Shown: positions 51,020 to 60,263 of the stretch, piece by piece
Layout: each line of letters begins with the position of its first letter
How positions within the stretch are numbered: position 1 is the stretch's first letter
Assembly: GCF_024391045.1 (NCBI RefSeq)
Contig: NZ_JANFCZ010000005.1
Coordinates: 62,001-126,000, forward strand
Source of the DNA: Pseudarthrobacter sulfonivorans
GTDB taxonomy: Bacteria > Actinomycetota > Actinomycetes > Actinomycetales > Micrococcaceae
DNA length: 64,000 bases
Direction: 5' to 3'
Made by a program: the position numbers and the translations under genes
Notes under the pieces: model-generated
Seen by the model: only the letters and a program-made list of their open reading frames with translations
Databases searched by the model: none
What the model was told of the DNA's origin: nothing

Positions 51020-54000
51020 CTAGATCAGCCCGTCCGAAAGGTGGTTCGGGGTGCCGAACCGGTGGGCGGTGATGCTGATGGCCTGTTCGTGCAGGAACGG
51101 CAGCAGTTCCACGCGGCCGGCCTCGGTCACGGGGTGGGAGTAGACCGCCACGTCCGGGCGCCCGTCGATGGCCTCCGCGAGGGCGGTGGCGTCGCCGCCG
51201 ATGAGCCGGATCCGCGCGCCGGACAGTTTGCCTGCCTTGGCGAGGCGGCCCGCCGAAGCCAGCCAGCCGGCGTCGGACTCTACAGCCACCTCGATGTCCA
51301 GCCCGGTGAAGACGGCGCGCAGCTGGGCGGGAAGCTCGACGGCGGTGGACACGGTGAGTGCCGAACCCGCCTGAATGCCGGCGGCCACAGTCCGGGCCAG
51401 GTGTGCCAGCGGGGCACCGTCGGAGAGACGGACAGTGACCGGAAGCGGACGGTAGCGGAAGATGTTCCGCTCGGCGGTCAGCCCGGTGACATCCTTGGCG
51501 GTGCCGAACTCGTCGGCCCAGGCCTGGGCGTCGGAGGCGAGCGAGCGCTGGAGGAACCTCAGTTCACCCGGCTGGAGGACGCCGGCGGCCGCATTCAGGA
51601 CACGCCGCACGGCCGCGTTGCTGACCGTGGCAGTGGCCGAGCTTTCCTTGCTGGTCCAGTCGCCCAGCCCGGCCAGGTAGTTGGGTCCGCCCGCCTTGGT
51701 GCCGGCGCCTACGGCCGACTTCTTCCAGCCACCGAAGGGCTGGCGCTGCACGATGGCGCCGGTGATGCCGCGGTTCACGTAGAGGTTGCCGGCCTGGATG
51801 GAGTCCAGCCAGGTGCCGAGCTCGTCCGGGTTCAGGGAGTGCAGGCCGGCGGTGAGGCCGTACTCGATCTGGTTCTGGATGGCGATGGCCTCTTCGAGGG
51901 TCTCAGCGGTCATCACGCCCAGGACCGGGCCGAAGAACTCGGTGAGGTGGAAGTAGGATCCGCGGCGGACGCCGTAGCGCACACCCGGGCTCCACAGCCG
52001 GCCGGTTCCGTCCAGTTTCCGGGGCTCCACGGCCCAGCTCTCGCCGTCACCCAGCGTGGTGAGGGCGTTGAGGAGCTTGCCGCTCGCGGGCTCGATGATC
52101 GGGCCCATCTGGCTGGTGGGTTCCTGCGGGTAGCCCACCTTAAGCGAGGTGACGGCGTCGATCAGCTGGTTGTGGAAACGCTTTGACTTGGCCACGGAGC
52201 CCACCAGGATCACCAGCGAGGCGGCGGAGCACTTCTGGCCGGCGTGCCCGAACGCCGAGTAGGCCACGTCCTTGGCGGCCAGGTCCAGGTCGGCGCTGGG
52301 GGTGACGATAATGGCGTTTTTGCCGCTGGTTTCGGCCAGCAGCGGCAGGTCCTTGCGGAAGGACCGGAACAGTTCGGCGGTTTCGTAGCCGCCGGTGAGG
52401 ATCACGCGGTCCACGGCCGGGTGGCTGATCAGCTGCTGGCCGAGCTCACGCTCACCCAGCTGCACCATGGTCAGCACGTCCTTCGGCACACCGGCTTCCC
52501 ACAGCGCATCGATCATCACGGCGCCGCTGCGGCGGGCCTGCTTTGCTGGTTTGATGACGACGGCGGAGCCGGCGGCGAGTGCCGCGAGGGTGGACCCTGC
52601 CGGGATGGCGACCGGGAAGTTCCAGGGCGGGGTCACTACGGTGAGTTTCGCCGGAACGTACGTGGCGCCGTCGACCGTTTCCAGCTTGCGCGCCGATTCT
52701 GCGTAGTAGTGCGCAAAGTCCACGGCTTCGCTGACCTCGGGGTCGCCCTGGTCGATGGTCTTGCCGGTCTCGCTGGCCATGACCTCGAGCAGGTCCGCGC
52801 GGCGGGCTTCGAGGACCTCGCCGGCGCGGTGCAGGATTTCGGCGCGTTCGTCGCCGGACAGGGCACCCCAGGCCTTGCCCTTGTCGACGGCCGTTGTGAT
52901 GACCTTGTCCAGGGTTTCGGCATCGGTGATGGTGGCGTTTTCCACCGCGGCGTTGCCCAGGGTGGAGGTGGGCACACGGTCCAGGATGGCCCGGCCCCAG
53001 GCACGGTTCGCGGGCAGTGACGGGTCGGTGTCCGGGGTGTCCTTGAACGAATCGTGCGGCAGGGGCTGCGGCGGGAGGCTGCGGTTCTGCTGCCGGTTGG
53101 CCGGTGGAATTTCGTCGTCGAGCTTGTCCAGGGAGGCGAGGAAGCGCTGCTTTTCGCGCTCGAACAGCTGCTCGTTCTCACTGAGCTCGAACACGGCGGA
53201 CATGAAGTTGTCCTGGCTGGCGCCTTCTTCGAGGCGGCGGATCAGGTAGGCGATGGCGACGTCGAACTCGGCGGGGTGCACCACAGGAGTGTAGAGGAGC
53301 AGCGAGCCGACGTCCTTTTTGACGGCTTCGGCCTGCCCCTGCGCCATGCCCAGCAGCATCTCGAACTCGATACCCTGCTGCGCCGTATCCGCAATGCCGC
53401 GCTGCTTCGCGAGCAGCCAGGCAAAGGCGATGTCGAAGAGGTTGTGGCCGGCGACGCCGATGCGGACGTTCTTGATCCGGTCCGGGTGCAGGGCATAGTT
53501 GATGACCCGCTTGTAGTTGGTGTCCGAGTCCTGCTTGGTGTGCCAGGTGGCGAGCGGCCAGTCGTGGAGGGAGGCTTCCACCTGTTCCATCGGCAGGTTG
53601 GCGCCCTTGACCACGCGGACCTTGATGGCGGCGCCGCCGTTGGCACGGCGTTCGGCGGCCCACTTCTGCAGCCGGATCATGGCGGAGACGGCGTCCGGGA
53701 GGTAGGCCTGGAGCACGATGCCGGCTTCGAGGTCCTTGAATTCGGGCTTGTCCAGGATCCTGGTGAAGACCGCGATGGTCATGTCCAGATCCTTGTATTC
53801 CTCCATGTCCAGGTTGATGAACTTGGCCTTGCCGCCGGTGCTGCTTCCGGCGGCGGCGAATGAGTTGGCGCGCTGGAAGAGGGGCGTGAGCTTCTCGACG
53901 ACGTGTTCCACGGCTTCGTCGAAGGCCCAGACGGAGTGCGGGGCAACGGTGGAGGAGACCTTAATGGAGACGTAGTCGACGTCGGGGCGGGCCAGCAGCG

Positions 54001-54523
54001 TGTGGGTGCCCTCGAGGCGGCGGGAGGCCTCATGCTCACCGAGGACGGCCTCGCCCAGCAGGTTGACGTTGAGCTTGATGCCGTCTTTCTTAATCTTCGC
54101 GATGGCCGGGCCCAGCTTGGCGTCGGTGGCGTCCACGATCAGGTGCCCCACCATTTCACGGAGTACCCTGCGGGCAACCGGGATGACAACCTGCGGCAGG
54201 ACGGGGGCCATGGTGCCGCCGAGCGCTACCGCACGGCGCATGTACCAGGGCAGGAACGCCGGGACTTTGGGGGCGAGGGCGGCCAGGTTGCGGGCGGCGA
54301 CGTTGAGGTCTTCGGGGCGGACCACGCCGTCGACGAATCCCACGGTGAATTCCAGACCGTTCGGGTCCTTCAGCACACCGGCGAGCTGCTGGGCCGAGGC
54401 GTCCACCGGAACCTTGGAGGCTTCGGTGAGCCACCGGCGGACCAGGGCGATGGTGTCCGCCGCGAGGGCACGGGCCTGCGGGACGTCGGTGTGCCCGGAG
54501 ATTTCCGTTGCAGTGTGGGTCAT
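51020..54523 (-). CDS. putA: Bifunctional proline dehydrogenase/P5C dehydrogenase
   Basis: 1167-residue enzyme oxidising proline to glutamate in two steps. The FAD-dependent proline dehydrogenase domain spans about 150-470 (VNLLGEAVLGEHEA; FINLDMEEYKDLDMTI; QAYLPDA; RVVKGAN). The NAD-dependent aldehyde dehydrogenase part spans about 500-960, with Glu731 (ETSGKN) and catalytic Cys765 (GQKCSAAS). About 200 further residues form the type-B PutA-like C-terminal domain. There is no N-terminal ribbon-helix-helix, so it is not its own repressor. Start at 54523 with a GGGAAAT site. An element shared with the nearby permease lies 60-100 bp upstream. Confidence 0.95.
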   Translation of the reverse strand: MTHTATEISGHTDVPQARALAADTIALVRRWLTEASKVPVDASAQQLAGVLKDPNGLEFTVGFVDGVVRPEDLNVAARNLAALAPKVPAFLPWYMRRAVALGGTMAPVLPQVVIPVARRVLREMVGHLIVDATDAKLGPAIAKIKKDGIKLNVNLLGEAVLGEHEASRRLEGTHTLLARPDVDYVSIKVSSTVAPHSVWAFDEAVEHVVEKLTPLFQRANSFAAAGSSTGGKAKFINLDMEEYKDLDMTIAVFTRILDKPEFKDLEAGIVLQAYLPDAVSAMIRLQKWAAERRANGGAAIKVRVVKGANLPMEQVEASLHDWPLATWHTKQDSDTNYKRVINYALHPDRIKNVRIGVAGHNLFDIAFAWLLAKQRGIADTAQQGIEFEMLLGMAQGQAEAVKKDVGSLLLYTPVVHPAEFDVAIAYLIRRLEEGASQDNFMSAVFELSENEQLFEREKQRFLASLDKLDDEIPPANRQQNRSLPPQPLPHDSFKDTPDTDPSLPANRAWGRAILDRVPTSTLGNAAVENATITDAETLDKVITTAVDKGKAWGALSGDERAEILHRAGEVLEARRADLLEVMASETGKTIDQGDPEVSEAVDFAHYYAESARKLETVDGATYVPAKLTVVTPPWNFPVAIPAGSTLAALAAGSAVVIKPAKQARRSGAVMIDALWEAGVPKDVLTMVQLGERELGQQLISHPAVDRVILTGGYETAELFRSFRKDLPLLAETSGKNAIIVTPSADLDLAAKDVAYSAFGHAGQKCSAASLVILVGSVAKSKRFHNQLIDAVTSLKVGYPQEPTSQMGPIIEPASGKLLNALTTLGDGESWAVEPRKLDGTGRLWSPGVRYGVRRGSYFHLTEFFGPVLGVMTAETLEEAIAIQNQIEYGLTAGLHSLNPDELGTWLDSIQAGNLYVNRGITGAIVQRQPFGGWKKSAVGAGTKAGGPNYLAGLGDWTSKESSATATVSNAAVRRVLNAAAGVLQPGELRFLQRSLASDAQAWADEFGTAKDVTGLTAERNIFRYRPLPVTVRLSDGAPLAHLARTVAAGIQAGSALTVSTAVELPAQLRAVFTGLDIEVAVESDAGWLASAGRLAKAGKLSGARIRLIGGDATALAEAIDGRPDVAVYSHPVTEAGRVELLPFLHEQAISITAHRFGTPNHLSDGLI

Positions 54524-54582
54524 GATTTCCCGATCTTTCCTGGGGTTGGGAGGGTCTTTCCACCAGTATGAGCTTCGGGTCA

Positions 54583-54622
54583 CTTAAGATAAAGCGATCT
54601 TTTCTAAGCAATACAGATTAGA
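54583..54622. promoter_or_regulatory. Put-regulon operator upstream of putA
   Basis: Contains TTCTAA-N10-TTAGAA, a perfect inverted repeat of LysR-type architecture, preceded by AAGATAAAGCGATC. The 40 bp align without gaps to the element at 56459-56498 (about 29 of 40 identical). A 60-bp leader separates it from the putA ATG. Confidence 0.7.
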
Positions 54623-54648
54623 AAATCCAACGCTTCCGCACCCCCAAA

Positions 54649-54732
54649 AACCCTCTCGCACTCCCTGCACCTTTTCGGGCAACCCTCTCCCATTCCCTGC
54701 ACGTTTCCCGGCAACCCTCTCGCACTCCCGCG
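54649..54732. repeat. Tandem 32-bp repeats with CCCTCTC motif
   Basis: Two full 32-bp units (54649-54680 and 54681-54712), each beginning AACCCTCTC and containing TCCCTGCAC, then a partial third from 54713. The units differ at about 6 positions. Confidence 0.8.
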
Positions 54733-54780
54733 CTGCGGTTCCGCGCCGCGGTTCCGCGCCGCGGTTCGGCGTCCAACGAA

Positions 54781-54816
54781 CGAACCCTCCCCCACCGGCA
54801 GGTGAGAGAGGGTTCG
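54781..54816. repeat. Inverted repeat CGAACCCTC...GAGGGTTCG
   Basis: Perfect 9-bp arms with an 18-nt loop. The arms contain the same CCCTC/GAGGG sequence as the neighbouring tandem repeats, but in inverted orientation. It might act as a weak terminator downstream of the permease. Confidence 0.6.
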
Positions 54817-54889
54817 CCAAAAAGCCACAGGATCTGCAAGAGCGTCCCGTTATTTGCTGCAGGTAGTGAGAGAGGGTGCCGGGGCGGGA

Positions 54890-56353
54890 TCAGGTGAGGG
54901 GGCGGTGCATCTCCACAATCTCCTCGTGCCGCGGGCTGTTCGGGTTCATCAGCGAGTGCTTGCGGCCGTAGAAGAAATAGATCGCCAATCCCACGATGAG
55001 CCAGACGACGAACCGCACCCAGGTCTCCCACGGCAGCTGGGTCATGAGGAACCCGGAGGACAGGATGCCGAAGGCAGGGACCACGGGCATCAGCGGGAGC
55101 CGGAAGGTGCGCGGAGCGTCCGGCCTCTTGTAGCGGAAGATGATGACCGACAGGCAGACGACCACGAAGGCGGCCAGAATGCCGATGTTGGTCAGGTCGG
55201 CCACTTCCTTGATCGGGAAAACCCCGGCCAGGAACGCGGACGTGACGCCGGCGATCCAGGTGACGCGCTGCGGCGTGCCATGGCGGTCCGTCTTGGCGAA
55301 CCAACCGGGGAGCAGCCCGTCGCGGCTCATGGAGAACCAGACGCGGGTGACACCCAGCAAGAAGGTCAGCATCACGGTGAGGATGGACAGGACGGCGAAC
55401 ACCGAAATGATGGTGGCGACCACCGGCAGGCCCACGGAGGTGAAAGCGGACGCGAAGCCGGCCTTGGGGTCGATGTCCTTGTAGTTCTGCATGCCGGTCA
55501 GCACCAGGGTGGCGGCAACATAGAGCAGCATGGCCACGATGAGCGAAAGCACGATCGCCTTGGGCATGTGCTTTTTGCCGTCGGTGGCTTCCTCCGCGGC
55601 GGTACTCATGGCGTCGTACCCGAACACGGCGAAGAACACGGTGGCCGAGCCTGCCACCACAGGACCGAAGCCGCTGGGCATAAACGGGTTGTAGTTGTTG
55701 GTGTCGATATAGAAGACGCCCAGCCCGATGATGAAGAGGATCAGCACCACCTTGATGGCGACGGCCACCAGCTCGAACCGGCCGAAGGCCTTGGTGCCGC
55801 GGGACAGGATCCAGGTCACCAGGAGGCAGACCAGGATGGCGGGGATGTTGACGATGCCGCCCTTGCCTTCGTCCACGGTGGAGGTCATCCACGCGGGCAT
55901 GTGGATGCCAATTCCTGCGAGGAAGGCGTCAAGGTAGCCGGAAATGCCGATGGCCACCACCGCCACGATGGCGATGTATTCCAGCAGCAGGTCCCAGCCG
56001 ATGAACCAGCCGATCACCTCGCCCAGCGCCACGTAGCCGTAGGTGTAGGCGGAGCCGGCGCGGGGAATCATGCCGGCGAACTCTGCATAGGAAAGCGCGG
56101 CTGCCGCGGATGCCAGGCCTGCGATCAGGAACGAGATCAGCACGGCTGGCCCCACTCCCGGGTTGTCTCCGCTGCCCGCGGCCACCAGCCCGGCGAGGGA
56201 GAAGATGCCGACGCCGATAATGCCGCCGACGCCGATGGCCGTGAGTTGCCACAATCCGAGGGACTTGAACAGTCCGCTGTGCTTGTTTTCTTCTTCGATA
56301 TCGTCGATGGGCTTGCGCCGCATGATCGACTGGGTCATGTCTCTTGCGCTCAT
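54890..56353 (-). CDS. APC family amino acid permease, probably proline-related
   Basis: 487-residue cationic/neutral amino acid permease with about 12 helices. It opens with GLWQLTAIGVGGIIGVGIFSLAG and has IPRAGSAYTYGYVALGEVIGWFIGWDLLLEY, typical of the APC/CAT group. The gene lies next to putA on the same strand and has an upstream element like putA's, so proline or a related amino acid is the probable substrate. Start at 56351-56353 with a CAGGAG site. It diverges from the LysR regulator at 56518. Confidence 0.92.
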   Translation of the reverse strand: MSARDMTQSIMRRKPIDDIEEENKHSGLFKSLGLWQLTAIGVGGIIGVGIFSLAGLVAAGSGDNPGVGPAVLISFLIAGLASAAAALSYAEFAGMIPRAGSAYTYGYVALGEVIGWFIGWDLLLEYIAIVAVVAIGISGYLDAFLAGIGIHMPAWMTSTVDEGKGGIVNIPAILVCLLVTWILSRGTKAFGRFELVAVAIKVVLILFIIGLGVFYIDTNNYNPFMPSGFGPVVAGSATVFFAVFGYDAMSTAAEEATDGKKHMPKAIVLSLIVAMLLYVAATLVLTGMQNYKDIDPKAGFASAFTSVGLPVVATIISVFAVLSILTVMLTFLLGVTRVWFSMSRDGLLPGWFAKTDRHGTPQRVTWIAGVTSAFLAGVFPIKEVADLTNIGILAAFVVVCLSVIIFRYKRPDAPRTFRLPLMPVVPAFGILSSGFLMTQLPWETWVRFVVWLIVGLAIYFFYGRKHSLMNPNSPRHEEIVEMHRPLT

Positions 56354-56458
56354 CAGGAACTCCTGCGTGGGGTGCGGCCCCCACACGGCGCCCTGGCGAC
56401 TGGCTGCGGGGGGCTGTGACGGGGGTAACTCAGATATCCCAGTATGCAAGCGGGATTG

Positions 56459-56498
56459 CATTAGATAAAGTGACTACTTCTAACCAATATTCATTAGA
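56459..56498. promoter_or_regulatory. Put-regulon operator between permease and LysR genes
   Basis: Contains TTCTAA-N10-TTAGAT in the same place and spacing as the element before putA, along with GATAAAGTGA. It ends 19 bp before the LysR ATG and lies 106 bp from the permease ATG, so one regulator could control itself, the permease and putA. Confidence 0.7.
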
Positions 56499-56517
56499 TT
56501 CATCAAGGAATGTGGCC

Positions 56518-57432
56518 ATGCTCGACGTTCGGCGCCTCAGGCTGCTCCGCGAACTGAAAATCCGGGGGACGCTGGCGGAGGTCGCGGAGGCACTGCAGTA
56601 CAGCCCGTCGTCGGTCTCGCAGCAACTGGCCCTGCTCGAAAAGGAAGTGGGCGTTGAGCTGCTCCGGAAGACCGGGCGCCGCGTCCAGCTGACGCCGCAG
56701 GCGGAAGTCCTGGTGGCCCATACCGCCCAGCTGCTCGAGACCCTGGAACAGGCCGAGGCGGACCTGGCGGCGTCGCTGACTACCGTCACGGGAACGGTGC
56801 GGATCGCCGTCTTCCAGTCCGCGGCGCTTGCCCTGATGCCGGAAACCCTGACGCGCATGACGGCGGAGTACCCGGAGGTCCGGATCGAAATGACGCAGCG
56901 GGAACCGGAAACTGCCCTGCACGAGACCTGGGCACGCGATTTCGACCTGGTGATTGCCGAGCAGTACCCTGGCCACGCCGCGCCGCGCTACCCGGAACTG
57001 GACCGCGTCAAACTGACCACCGACGCCATCCGCCTCGCCGTTCCGCCAACGCCCGACGGCGGTCCCGCCATCCGCGCGCTCGAGGACACTGCGGCGCTCC
57101 CCTGGGTCATGGAACCCCGCGGCGCCGCCTCCCGCCATTGGGCGGAGCAGGCCTGCCGGAGCGCGGGATTCGAGCCTGATGTGCGGTTCGAAACGGCCGA
57201 CCTGCAGGCCCAGATCAGGCTGATCGAGTCCGGCAACGCGGTGGCCCTGATGCCGGACCTCGTCTGGACCGGCCGCGGCACCACCGCAAAGCTGCTGGAT
57301 CTGCCCGGTGATCCGCACCGCACCGTGTTCACCTCGGTGCGCCGCTCCAGCGCGTCCCGGCCCGCCATCCTCGCCGCCCGGAAAACGCTGGCCGCCACCG
57401 CCGCGTCAGTCAGCGGACCGTCGGAGCGGTGA
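56518..57432 (+). CDS. LysR family regulator of the proline cluster
   Basis: 304-residue LysR regulator. The DNA-binding domain begins right at the start (MLDVRRLRLLRELKIRGTLA; SPSSVSQQLALLEKEVGVEL). The effector domain includes GTVRIAVFQSAALALMPETL. It starts at an ATG with an AAGGA site. Divergence from the permease and the shared upstream elements suggest it is the activator or repressor of proline transport and oxidation, analogous to but not homologous by name with known PutR. Ligand likely proline or P5C. Confidence 0.9.
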   Translation: MLDVRRLRLLRELKIRGTLAEVAEALQYSPSSVSQQLALLEKEVGVELLRKTGRRVQLTPQAEVLVAHTAQLLETLEQAEADLAASLTTVTGTVRIAVFQSAALALMPETLTRMTAEYPEVRIEMTQREPETALHETWARDFDLVIAEQYPGHAAPRYPELDRVKLTTDAIRLAVPPTPDGGPAIRALEDTAALPWVMEPRGAASRHWAEQACRSAGFEPDVRFETADLQAQIRLIESGNAVALMPDLVWTGRGTTAKLLDLPGDPHRTVFTSVRRSSASRPAILAARKTLAATAASVSGPSER

Positions 57433-57451
57433 CGAACGACGGCGGTGACGG

Positions 57452-57479
57452 ACGACGGCGGTCCGGCAGCCGCCGTCGT
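57452..57479. terminator. GC-rich hairpin after the LysR gene
   Basis: ACGACGGCGG (57452-57461) pairs perfectly with CCGCCGTCGT (57470-57479) around an 8-nt loop. There is no U-tract. Likely terminates the LysR transcript before panD. Confidence 0.55.
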
Positions 57480-57543
57480 ACGCGCGTCCGTGTTTAGTAC
57501 GTCACAGCGCAACGCGGGAGCCCGGCGATAGACTGGACTCCTT

Positions 57544-57969
57544 ATGAATCGCACAATGTTCAAGTCCAAAATCCACCGGGCCACCGTCACGCACGCTGAC
57601 CTCCACTACGTAGGTTCGGTCACCGTTGACCTGGACCTCCTTGAGGCTGCCGATATTCTGCCGGGCGAGCTCGTGGCAATCGTGGACGTCACGAACGGTG
57701 CGCGCCTGGAGACCTATACCATTGCGGGCGAGCGCGGCTCGGGCGTGATCGGCATCAACGGGGCGGCTGCGCACCTGATGCACGAGAACGACATCGTAAT
57801 CCTGATCACGTATGCCCAGATGACGTCGGAGGAGGCCGCGGCCTATGATCCCAAGGTTGTCCATGTGGACAAGGACAACCGGATCGTCCAGATCGGCAAC
57901 GATCCGGCAGAGGGCCACACCCCGGGCCTGATGCGCCCGCCGCACGCCCTGAATAACGCCGTCCTGTAA
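57544..57969 (+). CDS. panD: Aspartate 1-decarboxylase
   Basis: 141-residue pyruvoyl enzyme making beta-alanine for pantothenate and CoA. Self-cleavage occurs between Gly24 and Ser25 in HYVGSVTVD; Lys9, Tyr22, Arg12 region and [15 protein letters not shown] are conserved. A -10 box TAGACT lies 9 nt before the ATG, so the leader would be only about 3 nt. No ribosome site is seen. The other pan genes are not in this window. Confidence 0.96.
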   Translation: MNRTMFKSKIHRATVTHADLHYVGSVTVDLDLLEAADILPGELVAIVDVTNGARLETYTIAGERGSGVIGINGAAAHLMHENDIVILITYAQMTSEEAAAYDPKVVHVDKDNRIVQIGNDPAEGHTPGLMRPPHALNNAVL

Positions 57970-58020
57970 CCGGAGCGTGAGTCCCGGCACACCCCGCCCC
58001 CGCACCCTCGGAGGCTGCCA

Positions 58021-58947
58021 GTGGTAGGCGTGCTGCAGGGCTTTTTTGTGGTCTGGGCCATCATCATGGTGGGCTGGTTTGCGGGCCGGCAGCGGATCCT
58101 GGGCGAGAACGCCCGCCAGGTCCTCAGCGCCCTCACGTTCTTCGTCGCCAGCCCGGCCCTCCTGTTCGAAACCCTGAGCAAGGCACAGCTGCGGGAGGTC
58201 TTCGCCGAGCCGCTGCTGGTGACCGCGGTGGCGGCCATCTCCAGCGCCCTGGTGTTCTTCAGCATCGTGAAGTTCGTCCTGAAGCGTGCCCTGCCGGAGG
58301 CGCTGATGTCCGCGATGGCGGCATCCCTGGCCAACTCCGCCAACCTGGGCATCCCCATTGCCGTCTATGTACTGGGCGACGCCAGTTACGTGGCGCCGCT
58401 GCTGATCTTCCAACTGGCCTTCTTCACCCCGCTTTTCCTGATGATCCTGGATGCCAGCACCAGCAGCCACCGCACTACGCTGGTGGGCTTTATCCTCATG
58501 ATCCTCAGGAACCCGATGATTGTGGGGTCCGCGCTGGGCCTGCTGGTGGCCGGGATGAAGTGGCAGGTCCCTGCCCTCATTTTGGAACCCATCCACCTGA
58601 TCGGCGGCGCGGCCATCCCTGCCATGCTGATCGCGTTCGGCATGAGCCTCCACGGCAGCAGGCCCCTGCAGGCCGCCGCCGCCAGGCGGCTGGACACCAT
58701 CCTGGCCAGCATCTTCAAGCTGGTGGTGCAGCCGGCCATTGCCTACCTTTTTGCCCGCTTCGTGCTGGGCCTCGACGGCCACGCCCTGTTCGCGGTGGTA
58801 GTGGTTTCCTCCCTCCCCACGGCGCAGAACGTTTTTGTTGCCGCCAGCCGCTACTCCACCGGCCTCACCGTGGCCAAGGACACCGTCCTGATCACCACGG
58901 TGGTGGCCGTACCTGCCATGATCGGCGTGGCCCTGCTGCTGAACTGA
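58021..58947 (+). CDS. AEC family (auxin efflux carrier-like) transporter
   Basis: 308-residue membrane protein with about ten helices, in two inverted halves, typical of AEC carriers (ANSANLGIPIAVYVLGD; SSLPTAQNVFVAASRY). Bacterial relatives carry malate or malonate. The start is the GTG at 58021 with GGAGG 6 nt upstream. It is followed by the FAD oxidase gene after 90 bp containing several GAACTGACC-like repeats, so the two may be cotranscribed and linked to amine or carboxylate use. Confidence 0.9.
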   Translation: MVGVLQGFFVVWAIIMVGWFAGRQRILGENARQVLSALTFFVASPALLFETLSKAQLREVFAEPLLVTAVAAISSALVFFSIVKFVLKRALPEALMSAMAASLANSANLGIPIAVYVLGDASYVAPLLIFQLAFFTPLFLMILDASTSSHRTTLVGFILMILRNPMIVGSALGLLVAGMKWQVPALILEPIHLIGGAAIPAMLIAFGMSLHGSRPLQAAAARRLDTILASIFKLVVQPAIAYLFARFVLGLDGHALFAVVVVSSLPTAQNVFVAASRYSTGLTVAKDTVLITTVVAVPAMIGVALLLN

Positions 58948-59037
58948 CCCGTGCTCCGAACTCTCTGAACTGACCTTGCTGAATTAACCCGCTGCGAACT
59001 GACCCCGCTGCCAACCGAACGGACCCTGAGGAGCCAC

Positions 59038-60246
59038 ATGGGAACAATGCTGGACACTGTTGTGATTGGCGGCGGCGCAATGGGCTCCGCGGCCGCCTGG
59101 GCGCTGGCCCGCCGCGGGCGGCAGGTCACCCTGCTGGAACAGTTCGGGCCGGGCCACCACAACGGGGCTTCACACGGCAGCACCAGGAACCTGAACCCGG
59201 GCTATCACCGGCCGGAGTATGTGGCCATGCTGGCCGAGGTGATTGCCCTCTGGGACGAACTTGAGCAGGACAGCGGCGAGCGCCTGCTTAACCGGACAGG
59301 GATCGTCAACCATGGTCCTGATCCGCGGCTTCCCCTGGTTCAGGCCGCACTCACGGAGGCGGGTATCCGGGCTGAGCCGCTCCGCCCGGAAGAGGCCGCC
59401 GAGCGGTGGCAGGGCATCCGCTTCGACCAGCAGGTGCTCCACATGCCCGACGGCGGCCAGTTGAACCCGGAGGCCGCGCTCCCCGCTTTCCAGCGGCTCG
59501 CCGCCGCCCGAGGAGCAGAGATCCGGCACCACACCAAGGTGCTGGACCTGGAAATTATGGACGACGGCGTGCGGCTCACGTTGGAGACCGCCGACGGCGG
59601 GATATCCGAGGGCGGGACGCGCGGGGCTGCGATGCCCGGCGTCGCGGACATGGTCCCCCCTGCCGCCGGCACCACCGAGGTGGTCACCGCCGCGCAGGCC
59701 ATAGTGACCGCCGGTGCGTGGACGGAGAAACTGCTGTCCGGCGCCGCAGGCCGCCGGAAGCTGCGCATCCCCCGGCTCACGGTGACACAGGAACAGCCTG
59801 CACATTTCCAGATCGCAGATGAACTGGCCGTGTGGCCCGGCTTCAACCACACGCCCGGGCCCGGCGGCGCCTACCAGGACTGGTACTCACCGGTGTACGG
59901 GATGCAGACGCCCGGTGAAGGCATCAAGGCGGGCTGGCACGGGGTTGGCCCCGTGGTGGATCCGGACAGGCGGTCCTTCCTGCCGGAACCCGTCCAGCTC
60001 GCCGCGCTGCAGGAGTATGCGCGGACCTGGCTGCCCGGCGTCGACGCTGATTCCTTCGAGCCAATCAGCTGCACCTACACCACCACACCGGACGAGGACT
60101 TCATCCTTGACCGGATCGGCCCGGTGGTTATCGGCGCGGGTTTCTCCGGCCACGGATTCAAGTTCACCCCGGTGGTGGGGCGGATCCTCGCGGACCTTGC
60201 CACCGGCACCCGGCCGGCGCCCCAAATCTTCTCCGCCTCACGCTAG
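59038..60246 (+). CDS. solA: FAD-dependent amine oxidase, sarcosine/N-methyltryptophan oxidase-like
   Basis: 402-residue flavoenzyme of the monomeric sarcosine oxidase family. The N-terminal FAD motif is VVIGGGAMGSAAAWALARRG, followed by SHGSTR. Cys345 in SCTYTTTPDEDF is at the position of the covalent flavin attachment in monomeric sarcosine oxidase and SolA, and GFSGHGFKFTPVVG follows. It should oxidise a secondary amino acid with O2, releasing H2O2 and aldehyde. The substrate may be sarcosine, N-methyltryptophan or pipecolate-like. A 25-residue insert rich in Gly/Ala (near 190-215) is unusual. The ATG has a TGAGGAG site. Confidence 0.88.
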   Translation: MGTMLDTVVIGGGAMGSAAAWALARRGRQVTLLEQFGPGHHNGASHGSTRNLNPGYHRPEYVAMLAEVIALWDELEQDSGERLLNRTGIVNHGPDPRLPLVQAALTEAGIRAEPLRPEEAAERWQGIRFDQQVLHMPDGGQLNPEAALPAFQRLAAARGAEIRHHTKVLDLEIMDDGVRLTLETADGGISEGGTRGAAMPGVADMVPPAAGTTEVVTAAQAIVTAGAWTEKLLSGAAGRRKLRIPRLTVTQEQPAHFQIADELAVWPGFNHTPGPGGAYQDWYSPVYGMQTPGEGIKAGWHGVGPVVDPDRRSFLPEPVQLAALQEYARTWLPGVDADSFEPISCTYTTTPDEDFILDRIGPVVIGAGFSGHGFKFTPVVGRILADLATGTRPAPQIFSASR

Positions 60247-60263
60247 CGGGGCTGGGCGGCCGG

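Larger units (their letters stand above)
54524..54889. other. 366-bp gap between putA and the permease: operator plus repeats
   Basis: The part next to putA (54583-54622) carries the LysR-type element. The rest holds direct repeats with CCCTCTC motifs (54649-54732), a GC-rich 13-bp repeat (GCGGTTCCGCGCC) at about 54734-54765, an inverted repeat (54781-54816) and a final GAGAGAGGG near 54867. I find no gene in it. Confidence 0.7.

Noticed and set aside
54649..54732. CRISPR array
   Set aside because: Units are adjacent with no unique spacers, only two to three copies, and no cas genes anywhere in the window.
54618..54889. Upstream coding frames in the CCCTCTC repeat region
   Set aside because: Translation is a repeat of Arg/Gly/Glu-rich units produced by the DNA repeats; no start or family evidence.
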